A program made the translations under genes and the position numbers. From CAKZQX01 sp034436755 (GTDB lineage Bacteria; Chloroflexota; Chloroflexia; Chloroflexales; Chloroflexaceae), in NCBI GenBank assembly GCA_034436755.1, contig DAOTVB010000084.1, positions 1 through 64,000 of the forward strand: a stretch of DNA of 64,000 bases, given 5' to 3'. Positions within the stretch are counted from its first letter, which is position 1; each line of letters begins with the position of its first letter. Shown piece by piece: positions 44,404-53,367 of this stretch. Below the pieces are notes generated by a model. It ran no database searches, was not told where the DNA came from, and was given only the letters and a program-made list of their open reading frames with translations.

Positions 44404-44979
44404 ATGACGGTAGCCGTAGCACCCGAGCAACATGCAGCAGTTGAGACAAAGTTGACGGTAGCAGATCTGGCACAGATTGCTGACCCGGAGCAACTCTACG
44501 ATCTAGTGAATGGAGAGCTTCTGGCAATGCCACGACCGAAGTATCGGCATGGCTGTGGAGCAGTCAGGTTATCCACGCTCATTGGCAATTATGCCGATAC
44601 GCACAATCTGGGCGATGTTGTCACCGAAACCGGCTTTATTCTGGCATGCAACCCGGATGTGGTGCGTGGTCCCGACCTGGCTTTCATTGCCGCCGCACGC
44701 GTGCCGGAGGAGAGCGAGTGGGATAACTATTTCGCCGGCGCGCCGGATCTGGCGGTCGAGATTGTGTCACCGAGTGATAATGCGCTTGACCTGCGCACGA
44801 AGATCGGGCAATATCTGGCTGCCGGTATGCACCTGATCTGGGTCGTTTATCCGACGCTTAAACTGATAGATATCTATCGCGCTGACAAGACTGCTACCGT
44901 GCTGCATGCTGCCGATACACTGGATGGGGAAACACTGCTGCCGGGATTGCATATCCCGGTTGCGGCAATTTTTGCGTAA
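44404..44979 (+). CDS. Uma2-family (DUF820) protein
   Basis: About 191 residues from ATG 44404 (GAGAGGGGT upstream). Typical core: LYDLVNGELLAMPRPKYRHG, PDLAFIAAARVPEE, PDLAVEIVSPSDNALDLRTKIGQYLAAG with the Asp, Glu and Lys of a PD-(D/E)xK site. It sits inside the cysE-cysS run, 24 bp before cysS, although it has no link to cysteine metabolism. Unknown role. Confidence 0.87.
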   Translation: MTVAVAPEQHAAVETKLTVADLAQIADPEQLYDLVNGELLAMPRPKYRHGCGAVRLSTLIGNYADTHNLGDVVTETGFILACNPDVVRGPDLAFIAAARVPEESEWDNYFAGAPDLAVEIVSPSDNALDLRTKIGQYLAAGMHLIWVVYPTLKLIDIYRADKTATVLHAADTLDGETLLPGLHIPVAAIFA

Positions 44980-45003
44980 ATCTGCTGCTGGTTTGAGGAT
45001 CAC

Positions 45004-46419
45004 ATGTCTGTTAAAATTTACAACACACTGACGCGCCGCGTCGATCCGCTGGAAACAATTGAACCCGATACTGTCCGTATGTATGTCTGCGGGGTCACGG
45101 TCTATGATGATGCCCATATCGGCCACGCAATGTCGGCAATTGCTTTTGACAATGTGCGCCGATACCTGGAGTGGCGTGGCTACCGGGTGATGCATGTTGT
45201 CAACTTTACCGATGTAGACGATAAAATTATCGCGCGGGCCAATACCCTGGGACGTGAACCGCAGGAGCTGGCCGAGAGCTACATTGATGCTTTTATGGAG
45301 CAACTGACGGCTCTGAATGTCCTTCCGGCGACGGTCTATCCACGCGCCACCCAGACCATGCCGGAGATTATTGCCTTCATCCAGGGATTGATCGACCAGG
45401 GCCATGCCTACCCCGCCGCGGGCGATGTCTACTTCCGCGTCCGTAGCGACCCGGACTATGGCAAGCTATCCGGTCGCAGCCTGGAAGATATGTTGAGCGG
45501 CACCCGCTTCGAGGTTGATCCGCGCAAAGAGTCACCGGCTGATTTTGCCCTCTGGAAAGCGGCCAAGGCGGGGGAACCGGCCTGGCCCAGCCCCTGGGGT
45601 GAAGGGCGGCCCGGCTGGCATATTGAGTGTAGCGCCATGAACCTCAAACACCTGGGGGAACAGATCGATATTCATGGTGGCGGCACCGACCTGATCTTCC
45701 CGCACCACGAGAATGAGATTGCCCAGAGCGAGAGCCTGACCCACAAATCGTTTGCGCGCTTCTGGATGCATAACGGCATGCTGCAACTGCTCAACCCGGA
45801 GACGCGCCAGATCGAGAAGATGTCTAAATCGCTGGGCAACGTGGTTTCGATTGACGACTTCCTGGGTCAGTATGATGCGGATGTTTTCCGGCTGATTGTG
45901 CTCAACAGCCACTACCGCAGCCCGCTGACCTACAATGCGGATATTGCCGCCGAGAATGCGCGCAAACTGGAGCGCCTGCGCGGTGCGCTGCTGCCCGCCA
46001 CCGGCACGCTGACCACAGGTGAAGCGGTTGCAGAACTGGCAACGGCGGTCGAAAATGCCCGTAAGAAGTTTATCGCCACCATGGACGATGATTTTAACAC
46101 GGCAGGCGCCCTGGCAGCGCTCTTCGATCTGGTGCGGGCGATCAACTCGGCCCGCGATGCCGGGATCAGCGGCGAGCCGTTTGATACGGCGCAGGCCGCG
46201 CTGCGTGAACTGGCGGGCGTGCTGGGGTTGCGCCTGGAGGCGCAGCCGGAAGCGGCCCACGATGCAGCGCCCTTTATCGAACTGCTGATCGAGACGCGGG
46301 CCGCACTGCGCAAGGCCAAGCAGTTTGACCTGGCCGACAACATCCGCAACCGTCTGACCGATCTGGGGGTTACGCTGGAAGATAGCCCCCAGGGTACGCG
46401 CTGGAAATTTAACCGTTAA
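45004..46419 (+). CDS. cysS: cysteinyl-tRNA synthetase
   Basis: 471 residues, class I synthetase. Cys in MYVCGVTVYDDAHIGHAM binds the active-site zinc and contains the HIGH motif; the zinc site continues in WHIECSAM and HHENEIAQSE; KMSKS is present as KMSKSLGNVV. A DALR-like helical domain ends the protein. It charges tRNA-Cys. Co-directional with cysE, so cysteine supply and use are grouped here. Confidence 0.96.
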   Translation: MSVKIYNTLTRRVDPLETIEPDTVRMYVCGVTVYDDAHIGHAMSAIAFDNVRRYLEWRGYRVMHVVNFTDVDDKIIARANTLGREPQELAESYIDAFMEQLTALNVLPATVYPRATQTMPEIIAFIQGLIDQGHAYPAAGDVYFRVRSDPDYGKLSGRSLEDMLSGTRFEVDPRKESPADFALWKAAKAGEPAWPSPWGEGRPGWHIECSAMNLKHLGEQIDIHGGGTDLIFPHHENEIAQSESLTHKSFARFWMHNGMLQLLNPETRQIEKMSKSLGNVVSIDDFLGQYDADVFRLIVLNSHYRSPLTYNADIAAENARKLERLRGALLPATGTLTTGEAVAELATAVENARKKFIATMDDDFNTAGALAALFDLVRAINSARDAGISGEPFDTAQAALRELAGVLGLRLEAQPEAAHDAAPFIELLIETRAALRKAKQFDLADNIRNRLTDLGVTLEDSPQGTRWKFNR

Positions 46420-46454
46420 CAACTTTCACACCTTGCAGAAAGAGGACAGCAGCG

Positions 46455-47225
46455 ATGTCACTGGTTACGCTTGAGGGCAAGAAAGGTCTGATCGTCGGGA
46501 TCGCCAACGAACATAGCATCGCATATGGATGCGCCAAAATATTTCACGCAATGGGGGCGGAACTGGCAATTACCTACCTCGGCCCACGCGCCGAATCCTA
46601 CGTTCGCCCCCTGGCGGAAGCCCTGGATAGCCCGATCATTGTGCCCTGTGATGTCCGCGAACCAGGGCAACTGGAGGCGGTATTTACACGGATTACTCAG
46701 CAGTGGGGCCAACTCGACTTCCTGCTGCACTCAATTGCCTTTGCCCCCCGCGAAGATCTGCACGGGCGTGTAGTCGATTGCTCGCAAGAGGGTTTTGCCC
46801 TGGCGATGGATGTCTCGGTCCACTCGTTTATTCGGATGACGCGGCTGGCCGAGCCGCTGATGTCCAACGGCGGCGCGCTGCTGACTGTAACATTTTATGG
46901 ATCGGAAAAGGTTGTTGAGCACTACAACCTGATGGGGCCAGTCAAAGCTGCGCTGGAGAGTGTGGTGCGCTCGATGGCCGCCGAACTGGGCCCGACGCAT
47001 ATTCGCATCAACGCCGTATCGCCCGGCCCGATTAAAACCCGCGCCGCTTCCGGGATTGATCGTTTTGACGAGTTGATGGAACAGACAACTTCACGCACTC
47101 CGCAGCGCCAACTGGTCAGCATTGAGGATGTCGGGAGCATGGCCGCGTTTCTGGTGAGCGATGCCGCCGCCGCCATCACGGGTGGTGTTCACTATGTTGA
47201 TGGCGGCTACCATATCGTCGGCTGA
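46455..47225 (+). CDS. fabI: enoyl-[acyl-carrier-protein] reductase (FabI)
   Basis: 256 residues. An SDR fold with the nucleotide-binding GLIVGIANEHSIAYG motif characteristic of FabI, and the Tyr-x6-Lys catalytic pair in EHYNLMGPVKAAL. C-terminal VSPGPIKTRAASGI and GGVHYVDGGYHIVG also match. It reduces trans-2-enoyl-ACP with NADH in the last step of each fatty-acid elongation cycle. A good ribosome site (AAAGAGGACAG) precedes the start; 36 bp after cysS. Confidence 0.95.
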   Translation: MSLVTLEGKKGLIVGIANEHSIAYGCAKIFHAMGAELAITYLGPRAESYVRPLAEALDSPIIVPCDVREPGQLEAVFTRITQQWGQLDFLLHSIAFAPREDLHGRVVDCSQEGFALAMDVSVHSFIRMTRLAEPLMSNGGALLTVTFYGSEKVVEHYNLMGPVKAALESVVRSMAAELGPTHIRINAVSPGPIKTRAASGIDRFDELMEQTTSRTPQRQLVSIEDVGSMAAFLVSDAAAAITGGVHYVDGGYHIVG

Positions 47226-47255
47226 TCGGCCGACCGCGTGACGCATGTAAATGAC

Positions 47256-47468
47256 AGGACTTACGCGGTGCGCGTTCAAATGAGACATCAACTCCTGTGA
47301 ATGTCGTCTTCACCGGCGGCAGCATGATACGCTTGTTATCTTTTTCGTAAAAAATTTGCACATAGTGCAAATTTTTTACGAAAAAGAATGGTTTCTTCCG
47401 CCCTGCCGGAGGCGAGTCGGGCCGTTTATCCAGGCAAATGCCGGGCTTGGAACCGAGCGCGTAAGTCG
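47256..47468. mobile_element. hairpin-core MITE-like element, copy D
   Basis: 213 bp. Left end AGGACTTACGCGGT, right end resembling GCGCGTAAGTCGT. The central stem is 22 bp and perfect: CTTTTTCGTAAAAAATTTGC... (47340-47361) pairs with 47365-47386 around ATA. Compared with copies A-C, CAC has become CGT on the left arm and GTG has become ACG on the right, so pairing is kept. Lies 30 bp after fabI. Confidence 0.85.
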
Positions 47469-47477
47469 TGTAAATAA

Positions 47478-47600
47478 CACGCGTTACGCAGTGCAGCTTA
47501 TTTCGGTCTGGTGACCGACCCAGACGTCAGCTTCGCCTGCGGCAGCATGGTACTTTTTGATCTTTTTTCACCCTGCCGGAGGCGAAATTTCTTTTCGGAT
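47478..47600. mobile_element. damaged hairpin-core element (copy D'), core palindrome deleted
   Basis: Left end ACACGCGTTACGCAGTGC and the left arm CGCCTGCGGCAG (47534-47545), then TTTTTTCAC joined directly to CCTGCCGGAGGCG (47572-47584). The AT-rich palindrome is gone, a typical replication-slippage deletion. It forms the leader immediately before prmA. Confidence 0.7.
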
Positions 47601-47621
47601 TCGTTTATGGGTCTCAATACT

Positions 47622-48773
47622 ATGGAATGGCTTGAACTGAGTGTTGCGGTTGATCATGAAGCGGCCGAGGCGGTCGCTGAACTGCTGGCCCGGTATGGCT
47701 ATGGCAGTGGCGTAGTCATGGAACCGGCCTGGACGCCGGGCGAAGAGGGGCCGGAGTTTACAATCGATCCCGCCCGACCGGTAATCCTGCGCACCTACCT
47801 GCCCCTGGATGCGCAGGTAGCCGAAACCCGCCAGCAGATTGAGCAGGCGCTCTGGCACCTGGGGCAAATGCGGCCAATTGGTCCGCTCGAAACCCGCGCG
47901 CTGGCCGATGAAGATTGGGAAAACGCCTGGAAGCAGCACTACCAGGTGCAGCGCATCGGCGAGCGCACAGTTATTGTTCCCTCCTGGCTCGAATATACGC
48001 CCCAACCCGATGATATCGTTCTGCAACTTGATCCGGGCATGGCCTTCGGCACTGGTCTGCACCCCACAACACAGCTCTGTCTGCGCCAACTGGAGCACCT
48101 GGCCCGTCCGGGACAGACTACGCTGGATCTGGGCACCGGCAGCGGCATTCTGGCGATTGCGGCGGCAAAGCTGGGTGCGGGGCCCATTCTGGCCCTCGAC
48201 AATGACCCGATTGCGGTGCAGGTTGCCGGGGCGAATGTCACGCGCAACGGTGTCGCGCAAACGGTGCAGGTGGCGTTGGGCAGCCTGGGTGCCGGGCAAC
48301 AGATGGGGCACTGGCTCGGCAGCACCTGGCAACCGCAACCTGACGCACAGCCGAACGTGCCCAACCCCCAAAATCCCCTGCCGCCCCTCTCCGCCCCATT
48401 TGATCTGATCTGCGCCAACCTAATTGCCAAAGTTCTGATCATCCTGGCCCACGACCTGGCAACAGCCCTTGCGCCTGGTGGTATACTCCTGAGCAGTGGT
48501 ATTATTCTGGAGCGCGAGGCGGACGTTGCCCGTGCCCTGATCGAGGTCGGGCTGATCCCGCAGGAACGCCACCAGGAGGGCGAATGGGTCGCCCTGGTAC
48601 ACACCCGCACAACAAACATGATAATGATAGATATACAGTCGCATTCCCACAGTGATATCCGGCAGCATGGCTGCCGCACTCCGAAATATAAGTGCAAACT
48701 GAACTGTATGAATTCCAAAATGTTCGTTGTACAACATCCTGTTATCATTCAGGAGGTGTTAAAGTTGCCATAA
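47622..48773 (+). CDS. prmA: ribosomal protein L11 methyltransferase
   Basis: About 383 residues from ATG 47622 (MEWLELSVAVDHEAAEAVAE), the usual start; ATG 47607 is possible, and the frame upstream is MITE sequence. The SAM-binding domain has TLDLGTGSGILAIAAAKLG and FDLICANLIAKVLI (the NLL-type motif). It trimethylates L11 on the ribosome. Two oddities: a Pro-rich insertion (QPQPDAQPNVPNPQNPLPPL) and ~50 extra C-terminal residues after the usual GEWVALV end, suggesting loss of the ancestral stop. No ribosome site is evident. Confidence 0.9.
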   Translation: MEWLELSVAVDHEAAEAVAELLARYGYGSGVVMEPAWTPGEEGPEFTIDPARPVILRTYLPLDAQVAETRQQIEQALWHLGQMRPIGPLETRALADEDWENAWKQHYQVQRIGERTVIVPSWLEYTPQPDDIVLQLDPGMAFGTGLHPTTQLCLRQLEHLARPGQTTLDLGTGSGILAIAAAKLGAGPILALDNDPIAVQVAGANVTRNGVAQTVQVALGSLGAGQQMGHWLGSTWQPQPDAQPNVPNPQNPLPPLSAPFDLICANLIAKVLIILAHDLATALAPGGILLSSGIILEREADVARALIEVGLIPQERHQEGEWVALVHTRTTNMIMIDIQSHSHSDIRQHGCRTPKYKCKLNCMNSKMFVVQHPVIIQEVLKLP

Positions 48774-49078
48774 GAACATCTGAGCCGACGATCAATATCC
48801 TTATCTTCGCATGTTGACGAAGCAAAAGCACGCACGATTATGCATATCACTGCTCAAAACAGTATGCATATGAACAATTCTTCATCTGTCAATATTGTAA
48901 ATGGCACCCATCTTGCTTATCTCTGCGGCAGTGCTACAATTACGTTGTGCAACCTGCTGCCAGGTTCACTGAGAAATCACGCAATTACTCTTTTGAACCG
49001 TCTGACATTCGTAATTTATTAGATAACGAGAGTGCCATGCTCATAAAAACACAGCCTCCGAAAACCAGAAGTATCTGT

Positions 49079-50158
49079 ATGACGACCGAGACCCTCTACC
49101 CTTTGCTAACCGAACGGCGCATCGTTACTCCAATCTGGGGGGGGAAGCGCCTTGCCGAGTGGCTGCATCTGCCGGAGCCGCGCCCCACCCAACTGGGTGA
49201 AACATGGCAGGTCTTCGATGCCAATGTCATCACCAATGGCGCCCTGGAAGGGCAGACGCTGGCCCAGGTTGCGCAGCAGTACGGCACGCAACTGGTCGGC
49301 ACCCGCACAATTGATCGTTATGGCGCAGACTTTCCGCTGCTCGCCAAATTCCTTGACGCCGGTGAGCGGCTCTCAATCCAGGTGCATCCCGATGATGCCT
49401 ATGCCCACTCGCACGCGCCGGAAACCGGCTTTCATGGCAAAACCGAGGCATGGTACATTCTTGATGCCGCGCCCGGCGCCAGCGTGATCCATGGCCTCAA
49501 GCGCCCCAGCAACCGCGCAGAGTTTGCCCAGGCGGTGCGCGACGAGGCGCTTGAACCAATGCTGCAGCGCATTCCCGTCAAGAAGGGCGATGTTATCCTG
49601 GTGCCCGCCGGAACCCTGCATGCGATTGAAGCCGGCATTATGCTGTTCGAGATTCAGGAAAAATCCGACCTGACCTACCGCGTTTATGACTATGGACGCC
49701 GCGATCCGAAAACCGGGCAGCCGCGCACGCTGCACCTGGAAGATGCCCTGGCTGTCTGTCGCTTCGGGCCGTCGCCAACGCCCAAGATGACCCCGCTGCC
49801 GCTGGAGCCGGATGTGCGCACGCTGCTGGTCGCCTGCCCCTTCTTTGCCCTGGAGCACTGGAACCTCAGAGCCGCCCGCAGTTTCACCATTGCGCCGGAG
49901 AGCTTTGAGATTCTGACGGTGGTTGCGGGTGAGGTAACGGTCAGTTGGGACGATGGCGCAGTAACGCTGAAGTGTGGCGAGTCGGTCGTTCTGCCGGCTG
50001 CGCTCTATGGTGGCTGCACGATTCAGAATGATCCGGCAATGGGACCGGGGCAGGTGCTGCGGGCCTATGTGCCCGACCTGGAGCGCGATCTAATCGTGCC
50101 GTTGCAGGAACGGGGCTTCGACAGTGAGCAGATTGCTCAGGTGGTGATTAATCTGTGA
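49079..50158 (+). CDS. manA: mannose-6-phosphate isomerase, class I type
   Basis: About 359 residues from ATG 49079; ATG 49037 is an alternative. Zinc ligands lie in LSIQVHPDDAYAH and GKTEAWYIL and in VPAGTLHAIEAG. It interconverts mannose-6-phosphate and fructose-6-phosphate, supplying GDP-mannose for glycans. The short, single-domain form common in Firmicutes and Chloroflexi. The 300-bp gap after prmA (48774-49078) shows nothing recognised. rsmE follows in the same direction. Confidence 0.9.
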   Translation: MTTETLYPLLTERRIVTPIWGGKRLAEWLHLPEPRPTQLGETWQVFDANVITNGALEGQTLAQVAQQYGTQLVGTRTIDRYGADFPLLAKFLDAGERLSIQVHPDDAYAHSHAPETGFHGKTEAWYILDAAPGASVIHGLKRPSNRAEFAQAVRDEALEPMLQRIPVKKGDVILVPAGTLHAIEAGIMLFEIQEKSDLTYRVYDYGRRDPKTGQPRTLHLEDALAVCRFGPSPTPKMTPLPLEPDVRTLLVACPFFALEHWNLRAARSFTIAPESFEILTVVAGEVTVSWDDGAVTLKCGESVVLPAALYGGCTIQNDPAMGPGQVLRAYVPDLERDLIVPLQERGFDSEQIAQVVINL

Positions 50159-50228
50159 CGTGTAAGCCATAAGCCGTCGTGCGTGATCTCTCTGCACTAG
50201 AAAGGAGCGCGCACGACGAGTTGTTTTT

Positions 50229-51008
50229 ATGTCAATTCCAAACACCTATCGCTTCTTTGTGCCCGCCGAGGCGATTAACGCTGACCAGGTCAGTGTGCAA
50301 GACACAGCACTGGCCCACCAGATCGGGCGCGTGCTGCGGCTGCGTCCCGGCGACCGGGTGCTTTTGCTTGACGGTCAGGGCCACGCCTACACCGTGGTGC
50401 TGACCACAGTCGAGCGTGAGCAGATCACGGGACAGGTTGAACAGCAGGAAGCCGCCGAGGGCGAGCCGGCGATCAGCCTCACGTTGTATGTGGCGCTCCT
50501 GCGTGCTGAACGTTTCGAGTGGGTTTTGCAGAAGGGTACCGAGTTGGGGGCCGGCATGGTTGTGCCGGTGATATGCGCACACTCGCTCCCGGCTGACCGC
50601 GCCGACGCGCGCAAACTGGCCCGCTGGAGGCGCATTCTCCGCGAAGCCGCCGAGCAGTCTTGCCGCGGCCGCCTGCCCACCATCGCCGAACCACAACCAT
50701 TTGCAGCCGCCTGCACCCAGGCCGCAACAGCCGATCTGGCCCTGCTGCTCTGGGAGGGCAGCGCCCCCCACCTGCGCGAAACGCTACGCACCCGGTTAGC
50801 GTTGTCGCCGGATTCCCCACCGCCGGCAGACCACCGGCAACCCACGACGATTTCGCTGCTCAGTGGACCTGAGGGCGGAATTACCGCAGATGAACTGACA
50901 ACCGCCACAGAGCATGGTATCATACCCGTGTCACTCGGGCCGCGCATCTTACGCGCCGAGACTGCCCCTATTGCTGCGGCAGCAGCAATCTTCTACGAAT
51001 GTGAATAA
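50229..51008 (+). CDS. rsmE: 16S rRNA m3U1498 methyltransferase
   Basis: 259 residues; GAAAGGAGCG about 25 bases upstream. An N-terminal PUA-like domain (HQIGRVLRLRPGDRVLLLDG) and a SPOUT methyltransferase domain with QKGTELGAG, EAAEQSCRGRLP and the knot region SLLSGPEGGITADEL, ending LGPRILRAETAPIAAAAAI. Methylates U1498 of 16S rRNA. A Pro/Asp/His-rich insertion (PDSPPPADHRQPT) precedes the knot. Confidence 0.93.
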   Translation: MSIPNTYRFFVPAEAINADQVSVQDTALAHQIGRVLRLRPGDRVLLLDGQGHAYTVVLTTVEREQITGQVEQQEAAEGEPAISLTLYVALLRAERFEWVLQKGTELGAGMVVPVICAHSLPADRADARKLARWRRILREAAEQSCRGRLPTIAEPQPFAAACTQAATADLALLLWEGSAPHLRETLRTRLALSPDSPPPADHRQPTTISLLSGPEGGITADELTTATEHGIIPVSLGPRILRAETAPIAAAAAIFYECE

Positions 51009-51113
51009 CCGGTAACAACACGGACAACCGACGAGCGACACGCGACACATGTCTGGATTCGACCAGTTAAGCCCATAGCTGTCGTCAGAAGTCCATCGTC
51101 CTGAGGAGTAACT

Positions 51114-52481
51114 ATGGTCCGCACCTCCCGTGCCCTGGTGGTTGGCACAATTTTCACCTTCTTCGTGGCCATTATCGCCTTCATTGGCGGCTGGACAACG
51201 TCCCGCGCAGTGGGTGATGCGGCACTGGGTACCTTTATCACCGCGCTGGCCCACCGCGACGGCGAAGCAGGCACGCCTACCGAAGTACGTGACCAGTTTG
51301 CGATCTTCTGGGATGTCTGGAGCCTGGTTAACGCAGAGTTCTACCACCCGGAACCCCTGGACGAGCAGCAGATGGTCTACGGGGCAATCCGGGGCATGTT
51401 GCAGTCCCTCGGTGATGACTACACCTCCTTCCAGGAGCCGGAAGTTGCCGAACAGAACCGCGAGTCGATGGAAGGCAAATTCGAGGGCATCGGCGCTTAC
51501 TTGCAAATTGTCGAGGGCGAGGTGCGTATTGAGCGCCCGATTAAAAACTCCCCGGCAATGAAGGCGGGCCTGCAGGACGGCGATGTGGTCGTACGCGTGG
51601 ACGGCACCGAACTTGCGCCTCTGATCGCCAGTCTGGATGACGCGGAAGCTACGGCGCTGGCCGCCAAACAGATCCGGGGGCCCAAAGGCTCAGTGGTACG
51701 GCTGACCATCCGCCGCCCGCCAGAGACCAGTACCTTTGATGTTGATATCACCCGCGACGAGGTACCGCTGATCAGCGTGAATGCCCAGATGCTGGAGTCA
51801 AACCTGGGCTACATTCAGATCACCGAGTTCAAGGCAACCACAACCGATGAATTTGACGAGGCACTCCGCGAACTACTGCCGCAACAGCCTGATGGCCTGA
51901 TCCTCGATCTGCGCAACAACCCGGGGGGCTTCCTCAAGACTGCGCAAGAGGTGCTGGGTCGCTTCTACGAGGGTACCGCCCTCTACGAGGAAGACAGCGC
52001 CGGCAATCTCAAAGAACTGCTCACAGTGAAGGGACCGCGTGACACCCGCGTCTACGAGATGCCGGTGGTGGTACTGGTCAATGGCGGCTCGGCCAGTGCC
52101 GCGGAAATTGTCGCCGGAGCGCTGCGGGATCGCCGCCCCCAGACGACACTGCTCGGCGAAACCAGCTTTGGCAAAGGCTCGGTGCAGAACATTCACCACC
52201 TGCGGGACGGCAGCAGCGTCCGCATCACGATTGCCCAGTGGCTGACCCCCGAGCAGCACGAGATTCACCAGGTTGGGATAACGCCAGACCATATTGTAAC
52301 GTTTTCGCAGGAGAGCGAACATGCCGTGGCATGCATCGGCGAGCAGCAACCCCCGGAAGGGCAAGAGACATGCAGCGATGCGCAACTCAGTTGGGCGCTA
52401 CGCTTCCTGACCACGCAGGCCACACCGCCACCGCCCGAACCTACGCCGACCGGCCGGCTGGAGGTTGTGCCGGTGGGGTAG
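51114..52481 (+). CDS. carboxy-terminal processing protease (S41, CtpA-like)
   Basis: 455 residues, GAGGAGTAACT before the ATG. An N-terminal signal-anchor (LVVGTIFTFFVAIIAFIGG) places it outside the membrane. Residues ~125-215 are a PDZ domain. The S41 core has the nucleophile Ser in VNGGSASAAEIVAGAL and the Lys in GETSFGKGSVQN, the Ser-Lys dyad of C-terminal processing peptidases. The C-terminus has a short Pro-rich tail. Its targets are unknown; in phototrophs such proteases can process reaction-centre proteins. Confidence 0.92.
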   Translation: MVRTSRALVVGTIFTFFVAIIAFIGGWTTSRAVGDAALGTFITALAHRDGEAGTPTEVRDQFAIFWDVWSLVNAEFYHPEPLDEQQMVYGAIRGMLQSLGDDYTSFQEPEVAEQNRESMEGKFEGIGAYLQIVEGEVRIERPIKNSPAMKAGLQDGDVVVRVDGTELAPLIASLDDAEATALAAKQIRGPKGSVVRLTIRRPPETSTFDVDITRDEVPLISVNAQMLESNLGYIQITEFKATTTDEFDEALRELLPQQPDGLILDLRNNPGGFLKTAQEVLGRFYEGTALYEEDSAGNLKELLTVKGPRDTRVYEMPVVVLVNGGSASAAEIVAGALRDRRPQTTLLGETSFGKGSVQNIHHLRDGSSVRITIAQWLTPEQHEIHQVGITPDHIVTFSQESEHAVACIGEQQPPEGQETCSDAQLSWALRFLTTQATPPPPEPTPTGRLEVVPVG

Positions 52482-52515
52482 GCTCAACCCGCTCATGCGA
52501 TAGAATTCCCCGTAG

Positions 52516-52535
52516 GGACGCGCTTGTGCGCGTCC
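52516..52535. terminator. short hairpin after the S41 protease
   Basis: GGACGCGC-TTGT-GCGCGTCC, 8-bp perfect stem, 35 bp after the protease stop. The same stem core occurs at 14731-14748, so it may be a dispersed motif. No T-tract. Confidence 0.4.
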
Positions 52536-52620
52536 GCATACTCGTCTGAGGTGAGAAACCCGCCACGGTGCAAACTCTATGTCACCGATATGCCGGGCAG
52601 TTTTGTGTAACCAGGATTGT

Positions 52621-52648
52621 TTGTGGTAATCCACAGCTATGCTATACT
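52621..52648 (+). promoter_or_regulatory. promoter of the TIR cassette
   Basis: TTGTGG (52621-52626), 16-bp spacer, TATACT (52643-52648) with an extended TGC just before it. The first gene of the cassette begins 43 bp downstream. Confidence 0.5.
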
Positions 52649-52691
52649 GACGACAACACCAAGCTGATTGAGACATGCGGAGGAGAGAACC

Positions 52692-53222
52692 ATGCAATTC
52701 GCTGGATTTACTGTCAAACTTAACCTACCCTACATTGGTGGCATCGAGGGGGAATGGGTACCCAATGAGGCAGAAAAGAAAGCTTCCTGGGAGATGTATG
52801 TTGAACTTGTTACGCGGGTTCCGGTTGTCCAGATTGGAACTGACGAGGGTATCCTACGCGAAGCACTCTCATCAGTTTACTCACTATTCGATACGACACG
52901 AAAAATCCTCCGTGAGTATGGCCCGGATATCGCGCGCTCTAAGGGCGAAGGTACAATGTCATTCGGCTATCTCGCCGTCGTTATCCTGAACACTGTGCTA
53001 CGTCCCATCCTGGCAAAATGGCATCCTCTCCTGCAAGACTACGAGAGTACCCGACGACAACATATTTCCATTGTAGAGCATGAGCGCCAGTGGGAACGGT
53101 ATGCTGAACTACGCCAGGAGATCGAGCAGGTACGTATTTCGCTCGCCGATTATGCAGCACTTCTGGCTAAAGTTGCCGGAGTGCCATCATTGATCATTGA
53201 AGAATCAGAGCAGAATACTTGA
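52692..53222 (+). CDS. hypothetical protein, first gene of the TIR cassette
   Basis: 176 residues from ATG 52692 (GGAGAGAACC upstream). No family recognised. N-terminal ~30 residues look beta-rich; a hydrophobic amphipathic segment (MSFGYLAVVILNTVLRPILAKWHPLL, ~95-120) follows; the C-terminal half (VEHERQWERYAELRQEIEQVRISLAD) is a coiled coil. Co-directional with the membrane protein and TIR genes downstream. The content suggests a membrane-associated adaptor, but this is inference. Confidence 0.6.
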   Translation: MQFAGFTVKLNLPYIGGIEGEWVPNEAEKKASWEMYVELVTRVPVVQIGTDEGILREALSSVYSLFDTTRKILREYGPDIARSKGEGTMSFGYLAVVILNTVLRPILAKWHPLLQDYESTRRQHISIVEHERQWERYAELRQEIEQVRISLADYAALLAKVAGVPSLIIEESEQNT

Positions 53223-53367
53223 CGACAGTAAGGTAGGAAACAGAGAGCGGCGTGCGATACGAGTAACAGGTAGCATTATCATAGCTCTATTCAATCGCCT
53301 GCGTATGGGAATTGGAACTCCCAGAAGCTGCTCAAGCTAACTCTTTTCATATAGAACCGAACATCAA

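Noticed and set aside
47511..47606. N-terminal extension of prmA
   Set aside because: The extra residues are encoded by the damaged MITE, and the family start is at 47622.
48840..49022. 60-residue open frame between prmA and manA
   Set aside because: No ribosome site, no motif, low complexity; looks like chance.
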